DNA from: Janthinobacterium rivuli
GTDB lineage: Bacteria > Pseudomonadota > Gammaproteobacteria > Burkholderiales > Burkholderiaceae_D
Length of the DNA: 64,000 nt
Direction: 5' to 3'
Assembly: GCF_029690045.1 (NCBI RefSeq)
Contig: NZ_CP121464.1
Location: forward strand, 2,170,001 to 2,234,000
Shown here: positions 1 to 9,087 of the stretch, piece after piece
How the letters are laid out: each line of letters begins with the position of its first letter
How positions within the stretch are numbered: the stretch's first letter is position 1
Position numbers and translations under genes: made by a program
The notes under the pieces: generated by a model
The model's database searches: none
Told to the model about the DNA's origin: nothing
The model's input: only the letters and a program-made list of their open reading frames with translations

Positions 1-18
1 TATGAAGTAAATAGTCCC

Positions 19-21
19 TAG
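19..21 (+). other. In-frame amber codon upstream of the TerB-like gene
   Basis: TAG lies in the same frame as the gene ending at 393. The residues on both sides (YEVNSP before, AAGRILAL after) look like a continuous N-terminus. It is one substitution away from CAG or GAG. Confidence 0.5.
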
Positions 22-45
22 GCAGCGGGACGTATCCTGGCCCTG

Positions 46-393
46 ATGATGGTGGTCGATGGCAACCTGGCCAGCGCCGAGCTGCAAGCGATGCACCGCA
101 GCAAGATCCTCGAGCATATCGACCTGGAACCGGCCGCCTTCCAGCAACTGCTGCAAGACCTGTGCGACGACATGCTGACGTCGACCGTGCATGGCGCCGT
201 GCAGCTGGCCAATGGCGTGATCGACAGCCTGCTCGACGAAATCACCGATCCCGACTTGCGCCGCAAGCTGCTGCAAGCCATGTGGAAGATCGCCGACGCG
301 GACGACTGGCTGGCCGATGGCGAAGCCGTGTTGCTGGCCCGCGCCAGCGCGGCGTGGTCGGCGGAAACGAACTTCCGCGCGCACGCTGCCTGA
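46..393 (+). CDS. TerB-like protein, 5' end interrupted or truncated
   Basis: Acidic, all-helical protein of 115 residues that resembles the TerB / DjlA N-terminal helical family: an MVVDGN stretch, then a helix rich in Leu and Asp, and a C-terminal ADDWLADGEAVLLARA segment. Function is unknown beyond the family's link to tellurite and stress phenotypes. The first ATG in frame is at 46, but no convincing ribosome binding site precedes it. The same frame stays open back to a TAG at 19-21, and before that reads YEVNSP. My recollection is that TerB-like proteins of this family begin with a similar NSP-x-AA-R-I-x-AL stretch, so TAG may replace a Gln or Glu codon. The gene may therefore start left of the window and be a pseudogene, or start internally at 46. 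Family assignment is moderate; the start is uncertain. Confidence 0.55.
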   Translation: MMVVDGNLASAELQAMHRSKILEHIDLEPAAFQQLLQDLCDDMLTSTVHGAVQLANGVIDSLLDEITDPDLRRKLLQAMWKIADADDWLADGEAVLLARASAAWSAETNFRAHAA

Positions 394-399
394 GGCACA

Positions 400-753
400 T
401 CAAGCCGTCTTGTGCCCCATGGCAATGACGGCGGCGCCGGCCAGGGCCAGGCCCACGCCGGCGATGTCGGTCCAGGCGGGCGTGACGCCATCCACCAGCC
501 ACAGCCAGCCCAGCGCCGTGGCGATATAGATGGCGCCATACGTGGCATACACGCGGCCGCTGGCGGCTGGATGCAAGGTCAGCAGCCACACGAAGACCAG
601 CAAGCTGATGGCGGCCGGCAACAGCAGCCAGGCGCTGCCCTTGTTGCTCAGCCACAGCATGGGCAGGTAGCAGCCCAGCAGTTCGGCCACGGCCGTGACG
701 GTAAACAGCCCGAAGGTGCGGGCCAGTCCTGTCCATTCAATGGCGTCGTTCAT
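400..753 (-). CDS. YnfA/UPF0060 family membrane protein
   Basis: Protein of 117 residues with four predicted membrane helices. It carries the family hallmarks: a helix near the start with [13 protein letters not shown], a central helix, then [20 protein letters not shown] and a last helix with [15 protein letters not shown]. The length fits the YnfA family, which is about 108-112 residues. These are inner-membrane proteins of poorly known function, distantly like small multidrug-resistance transporters. The gene ends seven bases after the convergent TerB-like gene. Its ATG overlaps the 3' end of the cdaR-like gene upstream by 4 bases (750-753), which suggests the two are co-transcribed. Confidence 0.85.
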   Translation of the reverse strand: MNDAIEWTGLARTFGLFTVTAVAELLGCYLPMLWLSNKGSAWLLLPAAISLLVFVWLLTLHPAASGRVYATYGAIYIATALGWLWLVDGVTPAWTDIAGVGLALAGAAVIAMGHKTA

Positions 754-1964
754 TGCATTCCTGTTTTTTCAGTCGAGCCGCCATTGTAGACGGGCGAGCC
801 TTCATTGAGCTGCAGGGCAACATACAGCAGCAAACGGTCATCCGTCTCATCCAGGTCCAGCCCCGTCAGTTCGGCGATCTTTTGCAGCCGGTAATCGAGC
901 GTGTTGCGGTGGATGTGCAGGGCCCTGGCCGTGGCCATCGGGTGGCTGTGGTGGCGGAACCAGGCGGCCAGGGTGCGCATCAGGGTGCCCGACTTGCGGT
1001 CGTGCGCCTGCAGGCGCGCCAGGGTCTGGTGCAATTGTTCCGCCTGCCAACCGGCTTGCAGGCCGGACAGCAGCACGGGCAGGCTCAGTTCCAGATAGGA
1101 AAAAGTAGCTTGCCCGGCATCGCGGGCGCGCCCCACGCGCGCCGTCTGCTTTGCCGATTCATACGAGGCCGTCGCGCCATCGAGACCCGGCAAGGCCACG
1201 CCCATGGACAGGGTGGCGCTCGGCGTGAGCGCCTGCTGCGCCACCTGGTGCAGTTCGAGCAGGCGCTGCCTGGCCTGCGCTGCGCGCGCCTGCTGCGGGC
1301 CGCTGGCGGGAAAGGCGTCGAGCAGCACCAGTTCGCCCGGCGAGACGACGGCCATCAGCAGTGACGGCCAGCGGGCCGACAGGTCGGACTGTACTTGCTG
1401 CAACTGCGTCAGCACCTGGTCGAGCCGCTCGCCCGGGCCGTCTCCCGCAGCGGGTATTTCCAGCACGAACATGGCGCGCGGCACGCGCAGATCGACGGCC
1501 AGGCGCGCCGCCCACGCCTGCATGCTGGCGTCCGAAATGCCCGTGCGGTAGACGAGCTGGAACACGAACTCCTCGCGGTAGCGTTTTTCGTGCTGCAACT
1601 CGTTGACCAGCCGCGCCTGCTCCAGCATCATTTCCGCCATGGCGCGCACCAGTTCGCCGAACTGGCGCACGGCGTCCGGTTCGCCCGTCAGGCCCAGCAC
1701 GCCGCAAATCTCGCCGCGCACCGTCAGGGGCAGGTTGATGCCGGCCCGGGTGCCGGGCAGCCGGGCCATGTCGGCCGCGTTGATTTCCACGCTGGCGCGC
1801 CGGGCCAGCGCCAGTTGCGCGCCCGGATGCAGGTCGCCCACGCGCTGCGGGTCGCCGCTGGCCAGGATCACGCCGCGCGCATCGATGACGTTCACGCTGA
1901 AGGGAATGATGTGCATGGTGCGCCGCACGATGTCTTGCGCTAGGGGAAGGTCGATGTTCGGCAT
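750..1964 (-). CDS. cdaR: CdaR-type sugar-diacid regulator
   Basis: Transcription regulator of 404 residues resembling E. coli CdaR along its whole length. An N-terminal sugar-diacid recognition domain contains MAQDIV-like [17 protein letters not shown] and AGINLPL, followed by [10 protein letters not shown] middle region leads to a C-terminal PucR-type helix-turn-helix ([17 protein letters not shown]). CdaR responds to D-glycerate, glucarate or galactarate and activates their uptake and breakdown. I chose the ATG at 1964 because it matches the family N-terminus. The frame stays open to 2102, with other ATGs at 1985, 1991 and 2024, and no start has a strong ribosome binding site. It diverges from a transporter and a glycerate kinase, so it very likely controls them. 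Confidence 0.85.
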   Translation of the reverse strand: MPNIDLPLAQDIVRRTMHIIPFSVNVIDARGVILASGDPQRVGDLHPGAQLALARRASVEINAADMARLPGTRAGINLPLTVRGEICGVLGLTGEPDAVRQFGELVRAMAEMMLEQARLVNELQHEKRYREEFVFQLVYRTGISDASMQAWAARLAVDLRVPRAMFVLEIPAAGDGPGERLDQVLTQLQQVQSDLSARWPSLLMAVVSPGELVLLDAFPASGPQQARAAQARQRLLELHQVAQQALTPSATLSMGVALPGLDGATASYESAKQTARVGRARDAGQATFSYLELSLPVLLSGLQAGWQAEQLHQTLARLQAHDRKSGTLMRTLAAWFRHHSHPMATARALHIHRNTLDYRLQKIAELTGLDLDETDDRLLLYVALQLNEGSPVYNGGSTEKTGMQ

Positions 1965-2104
1965 GGGGTGGTCCGTTTTGTGCATTTGCATGGAATCATC
2001 GTATTCGGCACTGAGTTTCTTCATGCATCCGCACGATGACTGTTTCTGCCGTCGATTGTACGATGGGCTGGTCGCATCCCATAAAAAATAGTCAGGAGAC
2101 ACCC

Positions 2105-3436
2105 ATGACCACCCAACCAGGCGCCAGCCTGTCCGCCGGCGCGTCCGCGCAGGACCGCGTGCGCGAAGGCGCCTACCGCAAGGTCACCTTGCATTTGATC
2201 CCCTTCATCTTCATCTGCTACCTGTTCAATTACCTGGACCGGGTGAATGTCGGCTTTGCCAAGCTGCAAATGCTCGATGCGCTGCAATGGAGCGAGAGCG
2301 TGTACGGCCTGGGCGCGGGCATTTTCTTCATCGGCTACGTGGCCAGCGGCGTGCCCAGCAATTTGCTGCTGCACCGTCTGGGCGCGCGCAAGGTCATCGG
2401 CACCCTGATGATTGCCTGGGGCATCGCTTCGGCCTGCCTGATGTTCGTCACCACGCCGGCCGCGTTTTACTCGCTGCGCTTCATCACGGGCGTGTTCGAG
2501 GCGGGTTTCTTCCCCGGCATCGTGCTGTACTTTACGAACTGGTATCCCGCTTCGCGCCGGGGCCGCATCATGGGCCTGTTCATGTCGGCCATTCCCATTT
2601 CCGGCTTGCTGGGCAGCCCCTTGTCGGGCTGGATGATGCAATCGTTCGCGGGCCATGGCGGCCTGGCCGGCTGGCAATGGATGTTCCTGCTGCAAGGCAT
2701 ACCCACCGTGCTGCTGGGCTTTCTCGTGTATGTGCTGCTCAATGACGGCATCGCCCAGGCGAAGTGGCTGACTACGGAAGAAAAGCAGCTGCTGCGCGCC
2801 GACCTCGACGAGGACGAACGCCAGCGCCGCAACAGCGCGAATACGGCCGACACCTTTGCCAGCGTGCTGCGCAACAAGCACGTGTGGATGCTGGGCCTTG
2901 TATATTTCTGCATCCAGATGGGCGTGTACGCGATCAACTTCTGGCTGCCCACCATTGTCAAGTCGCTGGGTTTCGCCAGCCCCGTCGCCGTGGGCTGGGT
3001 CAGCGCCATTCCCTACCTGTGCGCCAGCATCTTCATGATCTGGGTGGGCCGTTCGGCCGACAAGCACAAGGAACGCCGCTGGCATTTGAGCGGCCCCCTG
3101 CTGATGGCGCTGTGCGGCTTGCTGCTGGCGACCCAGGCGCACGGCAACGTGGTCATCGCCCTGATCGGCCTGTCGCTGGCGACCATGGGCGCGTTGTCCG
3201 GCCTGCCCATGTTCTGGCCTTTGCCGACGGCGTTTCTCGGCAGCGCGGCGGCGGCCGGCGGCTTGGCGCTGATCAACTCGCTGGGCCAGGTGGCGGGCTT
3301 CGTCAGCCCCTTCCTCGTCGGCTGGATCAAGGATGCGACGGGCGGCACCGACGTGGCCCTGTATATTCTTTCCGCAGTCATGCTGCTGGGCGCCATACTG
3401 GTGCTGCGCGTTCCCGCGCGGATTGTGAATCGTTGA
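2105..3436 (+). CDS. MFS transporter, anion:cation symporter (ACS) type
   Basis: Inner-membrane permease of 443 residues with about 12 helices. It has the ACS-family signature YLDRVNVGFAKLQML in the first cytoplasmic/helix-1 region and GITGxFEAGFFPG-like ITGVFEAGFFPGIVLYF in helix 4, as in transporters of tartrate, glucarate, galactonate and phthalate. The start at 2105 is fixed by an AGGAG at 2094-2098. Given the neighbouring CdaR-type regulator and the glycerate 2-kinase 37 bases downstream, the substrate is probably glycerate, tartrate or another sugar acid. This substrate is inferred from context only. Confidence 0.85.
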   Translation: MTTQPGASLSAGASAQDRVREGAYRKVTLHLIPFIFICYLFNYLDRVNVGFAKLQMLDALQWSESVYGLGAGIFFIGYVASGVPSNLLLHRLGARKVIGTLMIAWGIASACLMFVTTPAAFYSLRFITGVFEAGFFPGIVLYFTNWYPASRRGRIMGLFMSAIPISGLLGSPLSGWMMQSFAGHGGLAGWQWMFLLQGIPTVLLGFLVYVLLNDGIAQAKWLTTEEKQLLRADLDEDERQRRNSANTADTFASVLRNKHVWMLGLVYFCIQMGVYAINFWLPTIVKSLGFASPVAVGWVSAIPYLCASIFMIWVGRSADKHKERRWHLSGPLLMALCGLLLATQAHGNVVIALIGLSLATMGALSGLPMFWPLPTAFLGSAAAAGGLALINSLGQVAGFVSPFLVGWIKDATGGTDVALYILSAVMLLGAILVLRVPARIVNR

Positions 3437-3473
3437 GTGAACCGCTGATGCCATCGAACCGGAGGAATTGACC

Positions 3474-4742
3474 ATGACGACGACCCCACCGCCGCGCGCC
3501 TTGCTGCAAGCCATGTTCCAGGCCGCCATCGCTGCGGCCCAGCCATCGCACTGCATCCCGCCCCATTTGCCGCCAGCGCCCAAGGGCCGGCTGATCGTCA
3601 TCGGCGCCGGCAAGGCGTCGGCCGCCATGGCGCAAGCCGTGGAGCAGCACTGGCCGGGGCCGCTGTCCGGCCTCGTCGTCACGCGCTACGGCTATGCCGT
3701 GCCGTGCGAGCGCATCGAGATCGTCGAAGCGTCGCACCCCGTTCCCGACCAGGCCGGCATGGACGCGGCGCGGCGCATGCTCGAGCTGGTCGGCAATTTG
3801 CAAGCCGACGATACGGTGCTGTGTCTGATTTCGGGCGGGGGCTCGTCCTTGCTGGCCTTGCCCCTGGACGGCATTACTTTGGCCGACAAGCAGGCATTGA
3901 ACCGCGCATTGCTGGCGTCGGGCGCCACCATCGGCGAAATGAATTGCGTGCGCCGCCATTTGTCCGCCATCAAGGGGGGCAGACTGGCGGCCGCCTGCCA
4001 TCCGGCGCAAGTCATCACTTTGGCCATTTCCGACGTGCCTGGCGACAAGCTGGGCGACATCGCATCCGGCCCCACGGTGGGCGACGCCACGACGTGCGAG
4101 GATGCGCTGGCCATCGTGCGCCGCTATGGCATGGATTTGCCGGACAGCATAAGAAAAACGCTGGAAAGCGGGCGCGGCGAATCCGTGAAACCCGATGACC
4201 CGCGCCTGGCCCGCACGCGCACGACCCTGATCGCCACGCCGCAGATGGCGCTGGAAGCGGCCGCAGCGGTGGCGCGCGCGGCCGGCGTCACGCCATATAT
4301 ATTGGGCGATAGCCTGGAAGGCGAGGCGCGCGACGTGGGGAAAGTCATGGCCGGCATCGCGCTGCAAACGGCCGTTAGGGGCCAGCCGTTTCCCGCTCCG
4401 TGCGTGCTGCTGTCGGGCGGCGAAACGACGGTCACCGTGCGCGGCAATGGCCGCGGCGGGCGCAACGTGGAATTCCTGCTGGCGCTGGGCATCGCGCTTG
4501 ATGGCCACGCGGGCATCCACGCGCTGGCCGGCGACACGGATGGCGTCGATGGCCAGGAAGACATCGCCGGCGCGGTGCTGGCGCCCGATACCCTGCAACG
4601 GGCCTGGGCGCTGGGCATCAAACCCCGCGACAGCCTCGACAACAACGATGGCCACGGCTTCTTCCAGGCGCTGGGAGACGCCGTGATCACGGGCCCGACA
4701 TTGACCAACGTCAATGATTTCCGGGCCATATTGGTTACCTGA
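3474..4742 (+). CDS. Glycerate 2-kinase / TtuD-type DUF4147-MOFRL protein
   Basis: Protein of 422 residues with an N-terminal DUF4147 domain (IVIGAGKASAAMAQ, then SGGGSSLLALPLDGI) and a C-terminal MOFRL domain (LSGGETTVTVRGNGRGGRN, then LAGDTDGVDG). Members phosphorylate D-glycerate to 2-phosphoglycerate. They are often labelled hydroxypyruvate reductase (TtuD) because of tartrate operons. The ATG at 3474 has GGAGG at 3461-3465; an upstream TTG at 3468 is less likely. It is the second gene of the operon with the MFS transporter. The stop codon abuts the stop codon of the convergent dehydrogenase with no base between them. Confidence 0.88.
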   Translation: MTTTPPPRALLQAMFQAAIAAAQPSHCIPPHLPPAPKGRLIVIGAGKASAAMAQAVEQHWPGPLSGLVVTRYGYAVPCERIEIVEASHPVPDQAGMDAARRMLELVGNLQADDTVLCLISGGGSSLLALPLDGITLADKQALNRALLASGATIGEMNCVRRHLSAIKGGRLAAACHPAQVITLAISDVPGDKLGDIASGPTVGDATTCEDALAIVRRYGMDLPDSIRKTLESGRGESVKPDDPRLARTRTTLIATPQMALEAAAAVARAAGVTPYILGDSLEGEARDVGKVMAGIALQTAVRGQPFPAPCVLLSGGETTVTVRGNGRGGRNVEFLLALGIALDGHAGIHALAGDTDGVDGQEDIAGAVLAPDTLQRAWALGIKPRDSLDNNDGHGFFQALGDAVITGPTLTNVNDFRAILVT

Positions 4743-5759
4743 TTACTGGAAATTTTCCAGCACGATCTTGCCTTTTGCCGCGTTGCTTTCCAACAGGGCA
4801 TGCGCGCGTTTCAGATTCGCCGCATTGATCGTGCCGAAGCGCTCGGCCAGGGTGGTCTTGATGACACCCGCATCCACCAGCTGCGCCAATTCATCGAGCA
4901 ATTCATGCTGCTTGACCATGTCGGCCGTCTGGAACAGCGAACGGGTAAACATCAGTTCCCAGTGCAGCGACACGCTCTTGCCCTTGAACTTGCGCACGTC
5001 GATGTGCTCGGGATCGTCGATCAGGGCGAACTTGCCCTGCGGCGCGATCAGTTCGACGATTTGCTCGAAATGCTTGTCGGTCTGGTTCAGGCTGATCACA
5101 TAATCGACGGGCGGCAAACCCAGGCGCGTGATTTCCTGTGCCAGCGGCAGGCTGTGGTCGATTACGTGGTGGGCGCCCAGTTCCTTCACCCAGTCGGCCG
5201 TTTCCGCGCGCGACGCCGTGCCGATGATGGTGACACCTGTCAATTGCCGGGCCAGTTGCACGAGCACGGAACCGACGCCGCCTGCCGCGCCGATCACCAG
5301 CAGCGACTTGCCCGTCAGGCTCTTGTCGCGGCTAATTTGCAGGCGGTCGAACAGCAATTCCCAGGCCGTGATGGCGGTTAAAGGCAGGGCGGCGGCCGGA
5401 GCAAAGTCCAGGCTGGCGGGCATGTGGCCGACGATGCGCTCGTCGACCAGCTGGAATTCGCTGTTGCTGCCGGGGCGGTTGATGGCGCCCGCGTACCAGA
5501 CCTTGTCGCCGACCTGGAACAGGGTCACATCGGCGCCGACGGCGGTGACGACGCCGGCCGCATCCCAGCCCAGCACTTCCGGCTGGCCCACTTTCGGCGC
5601 GCGGTTCTTGCGCACCTTGGTGTCGACGGGATTGACGGAAATGGCGTGCACGGCGACGAGCAGGTCGCGTCCCGTGGCGACGGGTACGGGCAGCTCGATG
5701 TCAAGCAGGGCGTTGGCATCCGTGATGGACAGGCTGTGATGGTAGGCGATGGCTTTCAT
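4743..5759 (-). CDS. Zinc-independent alcohol dehydrogenase / quinone oxidoreductase family
   Basis: Medium-chain dehydrogenase/reductase of 338 residues. The N-terminal GroES-like part has SVNPVDTKVR and LGWDAAGVV. The Rossmann fold has the NAD(P)-binding motif LLVIGAAGGVGSVLVQLAR, and a C-terminal segment completes the catalytic domain. The cysteine and histidine zinc ligands of classic alcohol dehydrogenases are absent, which places it with the quinone-oxidoreductase or enoyl-reductase-like branch (ZDH family 1). It probably reduces quinones or reactive carbonyls with NADPH. It is transcribed away from the LysR regulator at 5930, the usual arrangement for a redox-responsive pair. Confidence 0.85.
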   Translation of the reverse strand: MKAIAYHHSLSITDANALLDIELPVPVATGRDLLVAVHAISVNPVDTKVRKNRAPKVGQPEVLGWDAAGVVTAVGADVTLFQVGDKVWYAGAINRPGSNSEFQLVDERIVGHMPASLDFAPAAALPLTAITAWELLFDRLQISRDKSLTGKSLLVIGAAGGVGSVLVQLARQLTGVTIIGTASRAETADWVKELGAHHVIDHSLPLAQEITRLGLPPVDYVISLNQTDKHFEQIVELIAPQGKFALIDDPEHIDVRKFKGKSVSLHWELMFTRSLFQTADMVKQHELLDELAQLVDAGVIKTTLAERFGTINAANLKRAHALLESNAAKGKIVLENFQ

Positions 5760-5795
5760 GTTCTTCCTTGGGGAAACAGTGTGGGGTAGGCGTAG

Positions 5796-5827
5796 GTCGG
5801 AATAGGTCCGAAGGACCGTAATCCGAC
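5796..5827. repeat. REP-like palindromic element, copy A
   Basis: GTCGGA and TCCGAC arms enclose an inner GGTCC/GGACC hairpin and are preceded by TAG. It shares its ends, and the following ATTGTTGG stretch, with copy B at 14616. It lies between two divergent genes. Confidence 0.65.
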
Positions 5828-5840
5828 ACCATTGTTGGCG

Positions 5841-5870
5841 TGGCCATACGGGCTTGACGTATCATGGCCA
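5841..5870. promoter_or_regulatory. Dyad in the LysR/dehydrogenase divergent promoter
   Basis: Nested inverted repeat: outer arms TGGCCAT/ATGGCCA and inner arms ATACG/CGTAT separated by seven bases (5846-5862). It sits 60 bases before the LysR start and 82 bases before the dehydrogenase start. This is where LysR proteins usually bind. The sequence is seen; the binding is inferred. Confidence 0.4.
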
Positions 5871-5929
5871 TTTTCTCGCCAAGGTAAAAGTGGGCGCGTA
5901 CCGAAACACTTTCAAAGGAATGCTGAAAA

Positions 5930-6844
5930 TTGCTGCGACTCGATGACTTGCAGGTATTTGTGCGCACGGCCGACCGCGGCAGTTTGTCGGCGGCCGCGCG
6001 CGAGCTCGGCATTTCGCCCGCGCTGGCCAGCGCCGCCGTCAAGCGCCTGGAAGGGGAACTGGGCTTGCGCCTGCTGGCCCGCACGACCCGTTCGCTGAGC
6101 CTGACGCCGGAAGGCACGCAATACCTGGAGCACGCGCGCGAAGCCTTGCGCCTGCTGCGCGCAGGCCACGATGCGCTGCTGGCGGGCAAGGACAGTTTCG
6201 GCGGAACCTTGAAAATTGCCATGCCCTCGGACCTGGGCCGCAACCTGATGCTGGGCTGGCTCGACGAATTCCAGCTGCGCCATCCGAAACTGCACTACCA
6301 GCTCAGCGTCAGCGACCGGGTGGCCGACATGGTGCGCCAGCAAGTCGACGTGGCCATCCGCTATGGCCAGCAAGATGATTCGAGCCTGATCGCCATGCCG
6401 CTCGCGCCCGCCAACGACCGGGTGCTGGTGGCGTCACCCGCCTACCTGCGCGAGCATGGGCCGTTGCTCGCGCTGGAAGACTTGCCGCAGCGCAATTGCC
6501 TGCGCTTCGCGCTGGAAGACGGCTTGCATGACCGCTGGACCTTTTACCGCCTGCCCCAGCGCGAGCAAGTGACGGTGTCCGTCAGCGGCAACCGCAGCGC
6601 CGACGATGCTGACCTGGTGCGCCGCTGGGCCGTGGCCGGGCTGGGCATCGCTTACAAATCGCGGCTCGACGTGGCTGGCGACCTGGCCGCCGGCCGTTTG
6701 CAAGCGCTGTTGCCCGAGGTGGCGGGCGAGGCGACGCCCTTGCACCTGGTCTGCACGCACCGGGCGCAGGTGACGCCGCTGGTGCTGCAGCTGCGCGATT
6801 TCCTGCGCGATCAATGCGCGCAGCTATTGAAGCAGCATGATTGA
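5930..6844 (+). CDS. LysR family transcriptional regulator
   Basis: Protein of 304 residues. The N-terminal winged helix-turn-helix (residues about 1-60) has LQVFVRTADRGSLSAAARELG followed by SAAVKRLEGELG, which is the LysR recognition-helix pattern. Residues about 90-295 form the substrate-binding domain (LKIAMPSDLGRNLMLGWLDEF onward), like the CrgA / DsdC / aaeR-type group. The start is TTG at 5930 with AAAGGA at 5914-5919; the protein begins exactly at the domain. The divergent dehydrogenase at 4743-5759 is the most likely target. The effector is unknown. Confidence 0.88.
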   Translation: MLRLDDLQVFVRTADRGSLSAAARELGISPALASAAVKRLEGELGLRLLARTTRSLSLTPEGTQYLEHAREALRLLRAGHDALLAGKDSFGGTLKIAMPSDLGRNLMLGWLDEFQLRHPKLHYQLSVSDRVADMVRQQVDVAIRYGQQDDSSLIAMPLAPANDRVLVASPAYLREHGPLLALEDLPQRNCLRFALEDGLHDRWTFYRLPQREQVTVSVSGNRSADDADLVRRWAVAGLGIAYKSRLDVAGDLAAGRLQALLPEVAGEATPLHLVCTHRAQVTPLVLQLRDFLRDQCAQLLKQHD

Positions 6845-6879
6845 CCGGTTCTTCGCGGGGCGCCCGCCGCAGCTATCCA

Positions 6880-7257
6880 TCATCGATTTTTTAAAATCAC
6901 CTCACTCATGTATTGATTCAAATCGCGAAAATCCTTTACCCGCCAGGCATATGGCGCGATCTTGACGCCATTCTCTTTCAAGGTCTTTGGAATCAAATCG
7001 CCATTCGGACGCAGTATGACCGACGATACAATCACGCCAGGATAATCCTTCAGGCGTTTTTTGAATGCGGCGCTTGTCAGATCCGGTGTGGGAGGGTTGC
7101 TTTTATTCGCCAATGGCCCGGTGCCCTTGATCTCCGCGCCATGGCACACGGCACATCGCTGCACATACAGCGTTTTCCCATTCAGATTCTCCGCCAGGGC
7201 TGACGGCGTTTGAATCAGCGATAACATTCCTAATGCAGCGATAAATAATATTTTCAT
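6880..7257 (-). CDS. Secreted monoheme cytochrome c
   Basis: Small c-type cytochrome of 125 residues. It has a cleavable signal peptide (about residues 1-22, ending in ALA) and one CxxCH heme site, CAVCH, at residues 35-39. A probable distal ligand lies in the last third. It should be exported by Sec, given heme by the Ccm system, and work in periplasmic electron transfer; its partner is unknown. The gene and its upstream region are clearly AT-richer than the neighbours (a sample 60-base line, 7021-7080, is 50 percent GC). It is not in an operon. Confidence 0.85.
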   Translation of the reverse strand: MKILFIAALGMLSLIQTPSALAENLNGKTLYVQRCAVCHGAEIKGTGPLANKSNPPTPDLTSAAFKKRLKDYPGVIVSSVILRPNGDLIPKTLKENGVKIAPYAWRVKDFRDLNQYMSEVILKNR

Positions 7258-7506
7258 TTCTTTTAAATGTGGACGTATTGTATGGATAATGTCTGGGTCG
7301 AGAGAAAATACGCAACTGCCCTTGCAATACGCAATTCTCCCGATAACATTTTATCCGAGATTATTCATCATCATATGCCCGTAGCCGTGAGCGCTGGGCT
7401 GGCGAACAATCCTGCTTGATTACAACTCGTTGCAAATGGCAATCATGCGCGGGTCAACCTGGGCGTACCCTCAAGCATTCTGCATGAAACCGCTTGAAGG
7501 ACCGCC

Positions 7507-9066
7507 ATGACCTCGCACCGACTATTGCCGACGACCTTGATTTCCCTGCTCTTGCTGGCCGGCTGCGCCGCGACCGGACCTGCCGTGCAGGCCGATCATC
7601 GCGCGCAGACCAGTTCCGCACAAAGCAGTTCCGCACAAGACATCGCCATGCTGGAACGGGTCAGCTGGGGCGTGAACGGAGTCAGCGTGCGCCAGGTGCA
7701 GGACAAAGGCTGGAACGCGTGGCTGCGGGCGCAGTTGCACCCAGGCAAAGCCAGCTTGCCGCCCGCCGTCCAGGCGCAAATCGACGCCATGACCATCAGC
7801 CAGGTGCCGCTCGATCAATTGGTGGTTTCTATGGAGCAAAAGCGCAAGGATGCGGCCGGCGTGATGGATGACATGGCAAAGCAGCAGGCGCAAAAGGATT
7901 ACCAGCAGGAACTGAATCGCCTGGCACGCGAGGCGGCCACGCGCTCGCTGTTGCTGGACGTGTATTCGCCTAACCAGTTGCAGCAGCAACTGAGCTGGTT
8001 TTGGCTCAACCATTTCAGCGTGCATCAGGGCAAGCACAACTTGCGTGCCATGGTGGGCGATTACGAGGCGAACGCCATCGCGCCACATGCTCTGGGGAAA
8101 TTTCGGGACTTGCTGGGCGCCACGGTCCACCATCCGGCCATGCTGCGCTACCTGGACAATGAAGCCAACGCCGTCAAGCGCATCAATGAAAACTATGCGC
8201 GCGAGCTGATGGAGCTGCATACCCTGGGCGTGAACGGCGGCTATAGCCAGACGGATGTGCAGGAGCTGGCGCGCATCCTGACCGGGGTGGGCGTAAACCT
8301 GGGAGCGGACACGCCGAAAGTCAAGCCGGCGCTGCAGTCGCAATACGTGCGCCGGGGCTTGTTCGAGTTCAACCCGAACCGCCACGATTATGGCGATAAA
8401 CAATTCCTCGGGCAAACGGTGAAGGGCCGGGGGCTGGCCGAGCTTGATGAAGCGCTGGATCGCCTGAGCCGCAGTCCCGCCACCGCGCACTTTATCAGCG
8501 GCAAGCTGGCCCAGTATTTCGTCGGCGACAATCCGCCCGCGCCTTTGGTGGCGCGCATGGCGGCTACCTTCCAGCAGAGCGATGGCATGATCGCCGACGT
8601 GCTGCAAACCATGTTCAGCAGCCCGGAGTTCAAGCAATCGCTGGGCAAGAAATTCAAGGACCCCATGCATTACGTGGTGTCGGCCGTGCGCCTCAGCTAT
8701 GACGACAAGCCCATCCTGAACGCGGGCCCCATGCTGAGCTGGCTTTCGCGCATGGGCCAGCCCCTGTACGGACGCCAGACCCCCGATGGCTATCCGCTGA
8801 CGGACGCCTCCTGGGCCAGCCCAGGGCAGATGACGACGCGTTTCGATATCGCCCGCACCATCGGCTCGGGCAGCGCCGGCCTGTTCAAGACGGAAGGCCC
8901 GCAGCCGCAGGAAAAGGTCGCGTTCCCGCAACTGGCCAGCGCCCTGTATTACCAGTCGCTGCAGCCAGGCTTGAGCCCGGCCACGCGCCAGGCCCTGGAG
9001 CAGGCCGCCTCGCCGCAGGAGTGGAACACCTTCCTGCTCTCGTCACCAGAAATGATGCACCGCTAA
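7507..9066 (+). CDS. DUF1800 family lipoprotein
   Basis: Protein of 519 residues with a lipoprotein signal (lipobox LAGC, Cys at residue 20). The rest is the DUF1800 domain: LSWFWLNHFSVHQGKHNLRA-type motif, an ENYARELMELHTLGV signature and YTQxDVxELARxLTG (seen as YSQTDVQELARILTG). AAGGA lies upstream of the ATG. DUF1800 and DUF1501 proteins are regularly paired and exported; their biochemical role is not known. The DUF1501 gene follows 21 bases downstream, so the two form an operon. Confidence 0.88.
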   Translation: MTSHRLLPTTLISLLLLAGCAATGPAVQADHRAQTSSAQSSSAQDIAMLERVSWGVNGVSVRQVQDKGWNAWLRAQLHPGKASLPPAVQAQIDAMTISQVPLDQLVVSMEQKRKDAAGVMDDMAKQQAQKDYQQELNRLAREAATRSLLLDVYSPNQLQQQLSWFWLNHFSVHQGKHNLRAMVGDYEANAIAPHALGKFRDLLGATVHHPAMLRYLDNEANAVKRINENYARELMELHTLGVNGGYSQTDVQELARILTGVGVNLGADTPKVKPALQSQYVRRGLFEFNPNRHDYGDKQFLGQTVKGRGLAELDEALDRLSRSPATAHFISGKLAQYFVGDNPPAPLVARMAATFQQSDGMIADVLQTMFSSPEFKQSLGKKFKDPMHYVVSAVRLSYDDKPILNAGPMLSWLSRMGQPLYGRQTPDGYPLTDASWASPGQMTTRFDIARTIGSGSAGLFKTEGPQPQEKVAFPQLASALYYQSLQPGLSPATRQALEQAASPQEWNTFLLSSPEMMHR

Positions 9067-9087
9067 GTTGAAACTGAAGGAATTGCC

